Shown one piece after another: positions 43,307 to 51,496 of a stretch of DNA of 51,940 nt (the stretch's first letter is position 1; each line of letters opens with the position of its first letter). Made by a program: the position numbers and the translations under genes. The notes under the pieces were generated by a model, which did not search any database, was not told where the DNA came from, and saw only the letters and a program-made list of their open reading frames with translations. Source of the DNA: Halostagnicola sp. A56 (GTDB taxonomy: Archaea; Halobacteriota; Halobacteria; Halobacteriales; Natrialbaceae); the NCBI RefSeq assembly GCF_000691505.1, contig NZ_JMIP02000014.1, forward strand, positions 1-51,940, given 5' to 3'.

Positions 43307-44062
43307 TTACAGCTCCTCTCCAACCCTCTCATTGACGGGCGTCGGAACGTCGGATTCGTCGGCGAGCCGTCGCTCGAAAAAGCCTCGATTCCGCCTGATC
43401 CGCGCTTCGTCCCAGGTCCACCACTCGAGCTCGAGCAGCTCCTCTCTCACCTCTCTCGGGAACCGCCACTTGATGTGCTCGGCCGGCACGCCGCCGACGA
43501 CCGAGTAGGGGTCGACGTCGTCTGTGACGACCGATCCGGCCCCGACGACCGCTCCATCGCCGACGGTGACGCCCGAGAGGATTGTTGCGTCGACGCCGAC
43601 CCAGACGTCGTTGCCGATCGAGATGGGGCCGCTCGAGGTCGGGGGTAACTCGCTGTCGAGCACCTCGTCGTACAGCCGGATCTGCAGCGACGGCTTTCGC
43701 GTGTCGTGGTTGGTCTGCTGGAACGTACTTCGCTTTGCGATCGCACAGTACCTGCCGAACTCGACGGCGCCGATCACGTCGCAGTTCGGCTCGAAGTTGG
43801 TCCGTTTGCCGACCGTCACCTCGCCGTTGAGAATGCACCCTCGGCTGATTCGTGTCCGCGGCCCGAGATCGATCGAGCCACGGAGGAGACTGCCGTTTGA
43901 GACGCGGGCCGATCGGGCGATCTCGAGGTCGAATCCCTCCGCGTATCGGTTGAGTAGCCCGTGTGTCACCGACGGATACCCCATCGTCGAGAGCACTCGA
44001 TCGAGCGTCGTAGCGAGGTTCACACGTAGTACTCCGCCAACGCCTGTCCGGATATAGTTCAC
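43307..44062 (-). CDS. Hexapeptide-repeat acyltransferase (WcaF/CysE-like)
   Basis: A 251-residue left-handed beta-helix acyltransferase. Hexapeptide repeats run from 'IARSARVSNGSLLRGSIDLG' to 'TILSGVTVGDGAVVGAGSVV'. 'VIGAVEFGRYCAIAKRSTFQ' and 'QTNHD' carry the catalytic His region, and 'SVVGGVPAEHIKWRFPREVR' is the usual end of the domain. It probably acetylates a sugar in polysaccharide or glycan synthesis. GTG start at 44062. A basic 40-residue C-terminal extension ('RIRRNRGFFERRLADESDV') follows. It is convergent with bioN. Confidence 0.9.
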   Translation of the reverse strand: MNYIRTGVGGVLRVNLATTLDRVLSTMGYPSVTHGLLNRYAEGFDLEIARSARVSNGSLLRGSIDLGPRTRISRGCILNGEVTVGKRTNFEPNCDVIGAVEFGRYCAIAKRSTFQQTNHDTRKPSLQIRLYDEVLDSELPPTSSGPISIGNDVWVGVDATILSGVTVGDGAVVGAGSVVTDDVDPYSVVGGVPAEHIKWRFPREVREELLELEWWTWDEARIRRNRGFFERRLADESDVPTPVNERVGEEL

Positions 44063-44139
44063 TGAACGATCGTGAACTGTCCGTTTCGAGAACCCGAGTT
44101 GGTCGTGGGTACTCGAGTCGAGCGACGGTCGCGGTTCGA

Positions 44140-44295
44140 CTATCCGTCCAGCGCGGTGTCCCCCCGCGGAGCAGACGGGAGCTCACCGAGACAGTTCCGA
44201 CAGTACGTGAAGACGAAATCGTTCGTGGTCCCGCAGTACGGGCAGCTCGCCGGCCGCTCGGCAGTTTGCATACTTCCGGTCGATTCGGACATCAT
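44140..44295 (-). CDS. Small zinc-ribbon protein (51 aa)
   Basis: A 51-residue protein: a polar N-terminus (MMSESTGSMQTAERPAS), a zinc ribbon 'CPYCGTTNDFVFTYCRNC', and a short tail (LGELPSAPRGDTALDG). The CxxC...CxxC spacing suits one zinc ion. Many haloarchaea have one-domain ribbons of this kind, of unknown function. The double ATG at 44295/44292 leaves the start open by one residue. Confidence 0.8.
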   Translation of the reverse strand: MMSESTGSMQTAERPASCPYCGTTNDFVFTYCRNCLGELPSAPRGDTALDG

Positions 44296-44402
44296 ACTTC
44301 GTCGTCGGCGACTCGGACGTATATTCACTCTCCGGACGTGTGCAAGCCGCCGCAGCCGGCCACCAAAGTAATCCGTCCTCTCGAGCCGGCGATAAGATTG
44401 AT

Positions 44403-44579
44403 ATGCTCGTACTTGCTATCGCAAGTTGCGTAGGTGGAGGATGGGGGGAATCTGTTGTTGCCAGCAACCGATCATCGTCAACGGCCATTCTTCTCCGACG
44501 CATCCCCGTCGCTGGGGAACCCAACGTCAGGCCCGTTCGGGCCTTTTGCTGGCGGGAATTAGGGAATGTCATTCGATAA
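44403..44579 (+). ncRNA. Candidate structured RNA or decayed element (low confidence)
   Basis: A segment with several hairpins: ACTTGC-TATC-GCAAGT at 44410-44425, GTTG...CAAC near 44453-44466, CCCC...GGGG near 44504-44518, and AGGCCC-GTTC-GGGCCT at 44529-44544 followed by TTT. A 58-codon frame covers it but its product is not acidic and unlike haloarchaeal proteins. Its boundaries are unknown and I cannot name a family. It could also be a remnant of a mobile element. Confidence 0.25.
44529..44547 (+). terminator. Hairpin with T tract, terminator-like
   Basis: AGGCCC-GTTC-GGGCCT, a perfect six-base stem with a four-base loop, then three further T residues (four Ts in total). It closes the hairpin-rich segment on the plus strand. 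Confidence 0.45.
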
Positions 44580-44729
44580 CGGCGCGAACGTGATCGCCGT
44601 TGAACGGTCTCTTCGAACGGCCGGACTCGAGTCGGCCTCGAAAGTGCGTTAGATTCCCATCACTACGTTTATAGAAATAGTTGAAATCGCCAGCAACAGA
44701 CGTATCCGACCGGATCCGTTGGCCACAGT

Positions 44730-44891
44730 ATGGCAACGAAACCGCCGCTCGAGTGTCCGATTTGTCACGCACAGATCAGACACGGCCACAAACTAGAGCA
44801 CCACCTGGTCGATAATCACCAAAAGCGCCAGCTCGCGAAGTTCGTTGCCACCGAAACCGTCGCCATGGAGAACAACGAAATTTCGGAGTGA
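44730..44891 (+). CDS. Small C2H2-type zinc-finger protein (53 aa)
   Basis: A 53-residue protein containing a single classical C2H2 finger: Cys9, Cys12, His25, His30 (C-x2-C-x12-H-x4-H) in 'LECPICHAQIRHGHKLEHHL' and 'VDNH'. A Lys/Arg-rich helix follows (QKRQLAKF) and then an acidic end (MENNEISE). Small C2H2-like proteins occur in haloarchaea and are thought to bind nucleic acid or act as regulators. Start ATG at 44730 after a TATA-like element. Confidence 0.8.
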   Translation: MATKPPLECPICHAQIRHGHKLEHHLVDNHQKRQLAKFVATETVAMENNEISE

Positions 44892-45058
44892 ACGGCGAGC
44901 GACGGACGGTGAGTTCGACACAGTGGCGGCCGTTTTTCGACCACACGTCTCGAGCCGTGTTCCGGTCGGTCGCCTCGAGCGCCCGTTTTTCAGTCGATTA
45001 CCTCGGACCTCCGTTTTCCGGTTGGTCGTCTCGGACCTCCGTTCTCGGTCCTGTGATG

Positions 45059-45769
45059 TTAACGCTCGCTCGTATCCACGATAAAGATCGGATCCTCGCG
45101 CCCGGCACCCGTGTACGACGACGTGTACGTGGCGACGATCCGGGCGTCGTCACCGACGATTTCTCGAAAGAGATCCGCGTAGTACTCCGAGAGTGGCTGG
45201 GGGAGGTCGTTGGTTTCGCTCCCGAGGTACCGATCCCCCGGCGGTTCGTAGACGAATAGGTCGGATTTCTCACACAGCATCCGTATCATCTCCGCGGCCG
45301 ACTCGAAGCCGAACGCGCTGACCCAGTGGTGATGGACCGTCAGAAACAGGACGATGTCGGATTCGGGGAGGTCGCTCACCGTCTCCGGTGTGATCTCTTG
45401 GGCGCGAAAGGCTGCCGTGTCACCGGAATGCGTGTTTCTGGCGATCCTGATCGATTCGTCGTCGGAATCGACGCCGACGGCGTAGAGCCCGCACTCGGCC
45501 GCTCGAGCGCAGAAAACCCCCTCCGCACAGCCGATATCGAGCACCGACTCGTGCTCAGGTTCGATGTGGGTCTCGATGTACTCCCAGCGCCGTTCGTTGT
45601 CGATCCGTCGATCCTGATACTGCGGTTTCTCGAGCAGCGGAGTGTTGATCCGGAGGTACTCTTCGGCCCCGCGTTTGAGTCGCTCCGTGCCGCCGTCCCG
45701 GTAGAGTTCGACGGCGCGTTTGATGAGCGCGAGTGGCTTTTGTTCCGTAGTAACGGTGGTCTCAGCCAT
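45059..45769 (-). CDS. Class I SAM-dependent methyltransferase
   Basis: A 236-residue Rossmann-fold methyltransferase. Motif I is 'VLDIGCAEGVFCARAAE', motif II 'AVGVDSDDESIRIAR', motif IV 'DIVLFLTVHHHWVSAFGF', and a helix-rich N-terminal region of about 70 residues precedes it ('LALIKRAVELYRDGGTERLK'). The end 'YADLFREIVGDDARIVATYT' resembles methyltransferases of glycan or lipid synthesis; the substrate is not known. ATG at 45769 (MAETTVTTEQ). It is divergent from the SDR gene. Confidence 0.88.
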   Translation of the reverse strand: MAETTVTTEQKPLALIKRAVELYRDGGTERLKRGAEEYLRINTPLLEKPQYQDRRIDNERRWEYIETHIEPEHESVLDIGCAEGVFCARAAECGLYAVGVDSDDESIRIARNTHSGDTAAFRAQEITPETVSDLPESDIVLFLTVHHHWVSAFGFESAAEMIRMLCEKSDLFVYEPPGDRYLGSETNDLPQPLSEYYADLFREIVGDDARIVATYTSSYTGAGREDPIFIVDTSER

Positions 45770-46065
45770 CGAAACTCGACCTCCGCTGGACGCTCGAGCT
45801 GAGCATGGAGGGCCGACACCGAGGCAAATCTTGATGGTTCCCCCGGCAAACTCCACTGTTTTATGGCACCATCGACGTTCGTCTCGGCTGATCTCACCGC
45901 AGACGAGCACTCTTTCGACAACGCATCCAATGGAGAATAGAATCCGAACGAAGAGACGGTGACCGAGGGTCCACGATCTGCTCGAGGTGGGTCCCAAACG
46001 ATTGACGGATCTGTCGCGGATACCGCGACCCGAGCTATCAAACGGCTGTAGCCCGTAGCGTGGGT

Positions 46066-47052
46066 ATGAGCTGGACCGCGGCCGACGTTCCCGACCAGTC
46101 GGGGCGCACAATCGTCGTCACCGGCGCGAACAGCGGCATCGGCTTCGAAGCGACGCGAGTGCTCGCCGACCGCGGTGCGACGGTCGTCATGGCCTGTCGC
46201 AGCGTCGACCGCGGCGAGTCGGCCGCAGCGGAGATCCGGACCGAGAACGGGCCCGACATCGAGGGCGACCTCGTCGTCGCGGAACTCGATCTCGCCGACC
46301 TCGAGTCGGTCCGATCGTTCCCCGAGCGGTTCGACGAGGCGGTCGACCCCGACGGCGGCTCCTCGGAAGTCGAACTCGACGTGCTGGTGAACAACGCGGG
46401 CGTGATGGCGATTCCGCGCCGGGAGACGTCCCAGGGCTTCGAGATGCAGTTCGGCGTCAACCACCTCGGGCACTTCGCGCTCACCGCCGTCCTGTTCGAT
46501 CGCCTCGCGAGCGATGCCCGCGTCGTCACCGTCTCGAGCGGTCTCCACGAGCGCGGGGAGATCGACTTCGACGACCTGCAGGGCGAAGCCGACTACAGCC
46601 GGCAGGGAGCCTACGCCCAGTCGAAACTGGCGAACCTGCTCTTCGCCTACGAACTCGACCGGCGACTCGACTCGGTCTCGCCGAACGCGCTGAGCGTGGG
46701 GGTCCACCCCGGCTACGCTGACACGTCGCTGCAGGCTCGAGCGCCCGAGATGGACGGCTCGGTCACCCGCAAGCTCCTGATGGACGTCGCCAACGCCGTG
46801 CTCGCTCAGTCGGCGGCCACGGGCGCGCTGCCGACGCTGTACGCGGCGACCGCGAGCGACGTTCAAGGCGGGGAGTACTACGGCCCCGGCGGCTTCATGA
46901 ACATGCGCGGCGCGCCGGAACGCCAGCGCTCGGCCGAGCAGTCTTACGATCGCGAGACGGCCCGAAAGCTCTGGGATGTCTCCAAGGAGTTGACCGAAAT
47001 CGAGTTCGACCTCGAGAAGCCGGTCGCCGATCGCGAGCGCATCGAGGAGTGA
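46066..47052 (+). CDS. Short-chain dehydrogenase/reductase (retinol-dehydrogenase-like)
   Basis: A 328-residue NAD(P)-dependent oxidoreductase. The cofactor motif is 'VVTGANSGIG', the structural motif 'NNAGVM', the catalytic Ser lies in 'VVTVSSGLHERG', and the active site is Tyr and Lys in 'GAYAQSKLANLLFAYEL'. 'GVHPGYADTSLQ' follows. Overall it resembles the retinol dehydrogenase/protochlorophyllide reductase-like group. Substrate unknown. ATG at 46066; a GTG two codons upstream is possible. Confidence 0.93.
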   Translation: MSWTAADVPDQSGRTIVVTGANSGIGFEATRVLADRGATVVMACRSVDRGESAAAEIRTENGPDIEGDLVVAELDLADLESVRSFPERFDEAVDPDGGSSEVELDVLVNNAGVMAIPRRETSQGFEMQFGVNHLGHFALTAVLFDRLASDARVVTVSSGLHERGEIDFDDLQGEADYSRQGAYAQSKLANLLFAYELDRRLDSVSPNALSVGVHPGYADTSLQARAPEMDGSVTRKLLMDVANAVLAQSAATGALPTLYAATASDVQGGEYYGPGGFMNMRGAPERQRSAEQSYDRETARKLWDVSKELTEIEFDLEKPVADRERIEE

Positions 47053-47162
47053 CGACCGGTCGACGAAAGCTCCCGAATCGGGCCGTCCCTCGAGAGAAAC
47101 GTACACGTACACGTGACGATCGACAAATATTTATCAGTGGCTTCGTGGTGAGAAATGCACAG

Positions 47163-47759
47163 ATGACATCGCCTCGCCCACCGGCTTCGGATCGAAGAAG
47201 CCTGTTGACCGGCCTCGCCGCGAGCGTCGGCGTTCTCGGCCTCGCCGGCTGTACCGAGTCCGACGATAGCGACCCGGCGAGCGGAAACACGAGCGCGAGC
47301 GGGGACGGCGAGTCGGGCGGCGACGACGGTTCGAGCGACGACGACTCCGCGGCGGTCCACGCCGGCTACGACGAGACCGAGGTCAGCGTGATGACCCTCG
47401 AGGGCGAGGAACTCGGGGAGGTGACGGCGGCGGTCGCCGACACATCGGACCTGCAGTGGCTCGGGCTCAGCGACACCGAGGAGTTGCCCGAGGATCGGGG
47501 CATGATCTTCATCAACCGCTCCGAGCAGGATCTGCGATTCGTCATGCGGGAGATGTCCTTCGGCATCGACATCATCTACGCCGACAGCGAGGGCGTCATC
47601 ACGGGGATTCACCACGCGCCAGAGCCCGGCCCGAACGAGGACGGCTCCGAACAGGGATATCCGGGCTACGGCCAGTTCGTCCTCGAGGTCAACTACGAGT
47701 GGACCACAGAACGGGGCATCGAAGAGGGCGACGTGCTCGAGTTTTCGTATTCGGGGTGA
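47163..47759 (+). CDS. DUF192 lipoprotein (Tat-exported)
   Basis: A 198-residue lipoprotein. The N-terminus has a twin-arginine pattern (DRRSLLTGLAASVG) and a lipobox 'LAGC' with Cys30. A Ser/Asp/Gly-rich spacer (about 31-62) leads to a DUF192 domain ('EVTAAVADTSDLQWLGLSDT', 'RGMIFINRSEQDLRFVMREM', 'FGIDIIYADSEGVITGIHHA'). It should sit on the outer face of the membrane. TATA-like CAAATATTTATCA lies about 27-39 bases before the ATG. Function unknown. Confidence 0.92.
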   Translation: MTSPRPPASDRRSLLTGLAASVGVLGLAGCTESDDSDPASGNTSASGDGESGGDDGSSDDDSAAVHAGYDETEVSVMTLEGEELGEVTAAVADTSDLQWLGLSDTEELPEDRGMIFINRSEQDLRFVMREMSFGIDIIYADSEGVITGIHHAPEPGPNEDGSEQGYPGYGQFVLEVNYEWTTERGIEEGDVLEFSYSG

Positions 47760-47790
47760 GGGATGCTCGCCAAGACGGCAAAAAACGGCG

Positions 47791-49164
47791 TCAGTCGTCG
47801 GCGGGAACGGTATCGTCGCCTCGAGCCAGCAACGGCGTCCCGTCGGCTTTCGGCCCGAGTTGCGGTCCGAACGGCGGGTCGTCGGGGTCGACGACGCGGC
47901 GTTTTTCGTAGTCCGTCGAGCGCTCGACGGGGACGCGTCCGATCGAGGTGATGAGGTCGACGTAGTCCTCGACTGAGCGGAACTCGCCGTACTCGCCACC
48001 GGCGCGTTTGGTGATCTCCTCGGAGAGGATCGTTCCCATGAAGTCGTCCGCACCGCAGGAGAGCATCTTCAGGCCCTGCTCGTCGCCGTATTTCACCCAC
48101 GAGGACTGGATGTGGTCGATGTTGTCGAGGAAGAGCCTCGAGACGGCGATCAGCAGTTCGTCCTCGTCGGTGCTCGCGCCGCTGGAGACGACGTCGTGTT
48201 CGTAAAGCGGCGTATTCTGGTGGATAAAGGAGAGCGGGACGAACTCGGCGATCGCGCCGTCGACGCGCTCCTGGAGGTCGCGGATGCGTTTTAAATGCAT
48301 CACTCGGTGGGCCTCGTTTTCGACGTGGCCGTACATGATCGTCGAGGTGAGGCCGTGGCCGGCGTCGGCCGCGGCTTCCATCGCCTCGAGCCAGCCGTCG
48401 GTACTGATCTTGCCGGGGCAGATCACCTCCCGGACCTCCTCGACGAGGATCTCGGCCGCGGTGCCGGGGACGGTATCGAGGCCGGCGTCTCGAAGGCGGC
48501 TGTAAACATCCTCGTAGGACCAGTCGGTACCGCGCCGGGCGTGATAGGCCTCTTCGGGGGTCATCGAGTGGACGTGGACGCCGTCGACGCTCATCGCCGC
48601 CATCTGTTCGGCGTAGGTGCCGGGATCGGTGTCGTACCGTTTGGGCGGCTTGTAGTTGACTTCCTTGCGGTTTTCGGTCGCCTCGAGAATCTCGAGATGC
48701 TCGTCGTCGAGCGCGAACGCGGGGTGAAGCCCCGAAACGGAGGTGACCTCGTAGATTCCTCGGTCGACCGCGTCGCCGACTATCTCGCGGGACTCGGCGG
48801 GGGTTTTGGTAAAGCCCTGACTCTCCATCTCGGCGTCCGATTCGAACGTGTGAGCGGCGTCTTTGAAGTTACAGAACAGACAGCCGACGTTACAGGCCGT
48901 CGTGACGTTGTTGTTCAGGTTCGCGATGAAGGTGACCTCCTCGCCGACGACGTCCGCGCGCCGGTGGTCTGCGGCCTCGAGGACCCGTTCTTTCCGTCGC
49001 TGGTCGATCCCGTCAACATCCGTTCCCGTCGTCAACAGTTCGATCCCGTCGTCGACTGTGAGTCGGTCCTTGTTCCGTGCTTTTTCGAGCGCGTTCTCGA
49101 ACGACTGTCCGGTCTCGGGAACGTGCTCGAACTCGAGGTCCGCCTCGGTCACCGGTCGCTCCAT
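47791..49164 (-). CDS. cofH: FO synthase subunit 2 (CofH)
   Basis: A 457-residue radical SAM enzyme. With CofG it joins a tyrosine-derived fragment to a diaminouracil to form FO, the chromophore of coenzyme F420. The cluster motif is 'CNVGCLFCNF' (Cys91, Cys95, Cys98). Typical segments are 'VTSVSGLHPAFALDDE', 'YEDVYSRLRDAGLDTVPGTA', 'EILVEEVREVICPGKI', 'STIMYGHVENEAHRV' and 'FVPLSFIHQNTPLY'. CofG is not adjacent. The ATG at 49164 (MERPVTEADLEF) is the likely start. Confidence 0.95.
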   Translation of the reverse strand: MERPVTEADLEFEHVPETGQSFENALEKARNKDRLTVDDGIELLTTGTDVDGIDQRRKERVLEAADHRRADVVGEEVTFIANLNNNVTTACNVGCLFCNFKDAAHTFESDAEMESQGFTKTPAESREIVGDAVDRGIYEVTSVSGLHPAFALDDEHLEILEATENRKEVNYKPPKRYDTDPGTYAEQMAAMSVDGVHVHSMTPEEAYHARRGTDWSYEDVYSRLRDAGLDTVPGTAAEILVEEVREVICPGKISTDGWLEAMEAAADAGHGLTSTIMYGHVENEAHRVMHLKRIRDLQERVDGAIAEFVPLSFIHQNTPLYEHDVVSSGASTDEDELLIAVSRLFLDNIDHIQSSWVKYGDEQGLKMLSCGADDFMGTILSEEITKRAGGEYGEFRSVEDYVDLITSIGRVPVERSTDYEKRRVVDPDDPPFGPQLGPKADGTPLLARGDDTVPADD

Positions 49165-49403
49165 CGTAGCAACGAACCCGTTACAGCGCCAAAAACGTGG
49201 TGAAACGTGGCTGAAGTCGCCGCTATCTCCGAGCACCGGATTCCGGGGGTGGGTCGAATCGAACCGGACCGAGCACTCCCTGCTCGAGGCCGCCGTGTGT
49301 ACGCTCGAGCGAACGGGTCCGCGACGAATACTGAAAACTTCTTACGATGGGGACACGGGACGTTGAGTATGAACCGCGGGGGCCACTCGACGAGGTGCCA
49401 CGA

Positions 49404-50423
49404 ATGACGAGCGTCAAGGAGTTTCGCATCGAGGAACCGGCGACGGCCGACTCGCTCGGCCGCGGCGCGTTCGTCTTCACCGACGACTACTCGGTGTTCG
49501 ACTGGGGCAAGATGCCCGACCAGATCCCACAGAAGGGAGCGACGCTCTGTACGATGGGCGCGTTCAACTTCGAACTGCTCGAGCGGGCGGGCGTGCCGAC
49601 CCACTATCGCGGCGTCGGCGTGAACGGCGACGTGAGCCGACTCGAAGACGCGTCGCGCCCGCCCTGGGAGATGGAGATCGATCTGACGCAGGTACCCAAT
49701 CTCCCGAATGAGGGCCGGGAGTACGATTACGAGTCCTATCACGCCGAGGCGGGCTCGAACTACCTGATCCCCCTCGAGATCGTCTTCCGAAACACGGTGC
49801 CGATCGGCTCGAGCCTCCGCCGACGGACCGAACCGGCGGACCACGGCCTCGAGTTCTCGAGTTGGCCCGACGAGTCGGTCGACCTCGAGAATCCGATCGT
49901 CGAATTTTCGACGAAGTACGAGGAAGGCGACCGATACCTCGACCGCGAAGAGGCGGATTACATCGCGGGCGAGGCCTCGATTACGGACCTCGAGGCGCTC
50001 GCCCGCGAGGTCAACGAGATCATCACCGAGCAGGCGACCGGAGCCGAACTGGTCCACCAGGACGGCAAGATCGAGTGTCTCACCTTCGACGGCGAGATTC
50101 GAGTCGCCGACGTGGTCGGCACCTTCGACGAAAACCGATTCAGCCACGAGGGCACCCAGCTATCGAAGGAGGTGCTCCGACAGTACCACAAGCGGACCCA
50201 GCCCGAGTGGGTCGAAGCGGTCAAACACGCCAAAGCCGAGGCCGAGCGCCGCGACGTCGCCGACTGGAAGTCGCTGTGCGAACGGGACCCGGAACCGCTC
50301 GACGAGGCGGTCATCGAGACGGCTCGAGATCTGTACTGTGCCGGCACCAACGCATACACCGGACTCGACCTCTTCGACGCGCCGCCGCTCTCCAGTGCGA
50401 TCGGCGCGGTCAGTCGGCTGTAA
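49404..50423 (+). CDS. purC: Phosphoribosylaminoimidazole-succinocarboxamide synthase
   Basis: A 339-residue SAICAR synthase, a step in purine synthesis. Family segments are '[20 protein letters not shown]', '[18 protein letters not shown]', '[16 protein letters not shown]' and '[20 protein letters not shown]', followed by '[20 protein letters not shown]'. It is longer than bacterial PurC (about 240), as usual in haloarchaea. The ATG at 49404 ([11 protein letters not shown]) was chosen; an in-frame ATG at 49347 adds 19 residues. Confidence 0.93.
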   Translation: MTSVKEFRIEEPATADSLGRGAFVFTDDYSVFDWGKMPDQIPQKGATLCTMGAFNFELLERAGVPTHYRGVGVNGDVSRLEDASRPPWEMEIDLTQVPNLPNEGREYDYESYHAEAGSNYLIPLEIVFRNTVPIGSSLRRRTEPADHGLEFSSWPDESVDLENPIVEFSTKYEEGDRYLDREEADYIAGEASITDLEALAREVNEIITEQATGAELVHQDGKIECLTFDGEIRVADVVGTFDENRFSHEGTQLSKEVLRQYHKRTQPEWVEAVKHAKAEAERRDVADWKSLCERDPEPLDEAVIETARDLYCAGTNAYTGLDLFDAPPLSSAIGAVSRL

Positions 50424-50636
50424 CACGGTTTCGTCGAAACGACGGCGAACGAACCCGCTTCTTATCGAGACAGGTAGCTCTCAGATCCGGACATTCACGC
50501 GGCGTTTTTCGATCGTGAGCCGTTCTGATAGCCGGAGTCGGGGCTATCCGAGCGGAAAGAAGAGAAGCAGAAAGCGGACGCGGTGGGGAAACGCGGTGAA
50601 TCTGCCGTCTGGGGGCGTCACCGACGGTGGAACGAA

Positions 50637-51389
50637 CTAGACGAAGGCCATCGAACCGAGAAACAAAATCGTGTTGAACGCACCGTGAACGACCACGGGG
50701 ACGACGAGCGTGTTCGTTCGCTCGTAGGTCTCACCGAAGATCGCGCCCATCACGGTGTAGTACGCGATCATGTGTACGATACCTGCGGCCGAGGGTCCCA
50801 GCAAGAAGATCGGATATACGTGGAAAAACGAGAACACGAACCCGGCCAGTCCGATAGCCGCGACCGGTCCGAACGCCGCTCGCAGACGCCCCTGAATCAC
50901 GCCGCGAAACAGGAACTCCTCGACGGGACCGACGACGAGCAGCGACAGCACCGCACCGAGGACCAGAACGATCGCCGACGAGGAGTCGTACCCCGCATAC
51001 TCCGTGAATCCTGGCGACACCTCGACGGCGGGTATCAATGCGTCAGTACTGGCAAACGAGAGCGTCACGGCGGCGAGCCCGGCAGCGAGGCCCGCGACGG
51101 CGACACCCCAATCGTGCCGGTTCGGTGACTGGATCGGAACGTCGACGGCCGGCCGATACCACATGTATCCCACGCCGACGACGAGAAACGAAGCCTCGAC
51201 CGCGAGCAGGCTGAGAACGAACGTTACCCACTCCGATCCCGGCTGGAACGGGACAGTGAGGAGACTAAACGCTGTATTCGAGAGAACCGCGGCGATACCG
51301 AGAAGCGCGACAATTACCAACGCACGGCCTCGAGACATCTGCCCGACTGGCGACTCGAGCGTGTCAGTCTGACTTGTCGTTTCGACCAT
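50637..51389 (-). CDS. CPBP-family intramembrane metalloprotease
   Basis: A 250-residue membrane protein with about eight hydrophobic helices. The three family motifs are present: 'EEFLFRG' (E-E-x3-R), 'FSFFHVYP' (F-x2-H) and 'VVHGAFNTI' (H-x3-N). The family includes eukaryotic CAAX proteases and bacterial self-immunity proteins; the substrate here is unknown. The start was placed at ATG 51389 because a TATA-like ATATTTAC (51412-51419, minus strand) would put the transcript start there, giving a leaderless mRNA. An ATG three codons upstream (51398) is the alternative. Confidence 0.88.
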   Translation of the reverse strand: MVETTSQTDTLESPVGQMSRGRALVIVALLGIAAVLSNTAFSLLTVPFQPGSEWVTFVLSLLAVEASFLVVGVGYMWYRPAVDVPIQSPNRHDWGVAVAGLAAGLAAVTLSFASTDALIPAVEVSPGFTEYAGYDSSSAIVLVLGAVLSLLVVGPVEEFLFRGVIQGRLRAAFGPVAAIGLAGFVFSFFHVYPIFLLGPSAAGIVHMIAYYTVMGAIFGETYERTNTLVVPVVVHGAFNTILFLGSMAFV

Positions 51390-51496
51390 AGACGACATGT
51401 CGAACCGTTCGTAAATATGTATTCTCTGAACGGATTTTAAGTCTGTCGTCTGTCATATCCGGAATAGCTATCCGAATCGCGACCGATCGCAGACGC

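Larger units (their letters stand above)
44296..44729. other. Gene-poor region containing the structured segment and the C2H2 gene promoter
   Basis: About 434 bases. It holds the hairpin-rich segment above, and a TATA-like CGTTTATAGAAATAG at about 44663-44680, some 55-60 bases before the small zinc-finger gene. GCCAGCAAC occurs twice (near 44460 and 44688). Confidence 0.45.

Noticed and set aside
44340..44579. 79-residue frame on the plus strand
   Set aside because: Composition is not haloarchaeal (few Asp/Glu, many Ser/Arg), there is no known motif, and the DNA is dominated by hairpins. Treated as possible structured RNA instead.
44403..44579. SRP RNA or RNase P RNA
   Set aside because: I could not find the conserved loop sequences of either RNA and the segment is too short.
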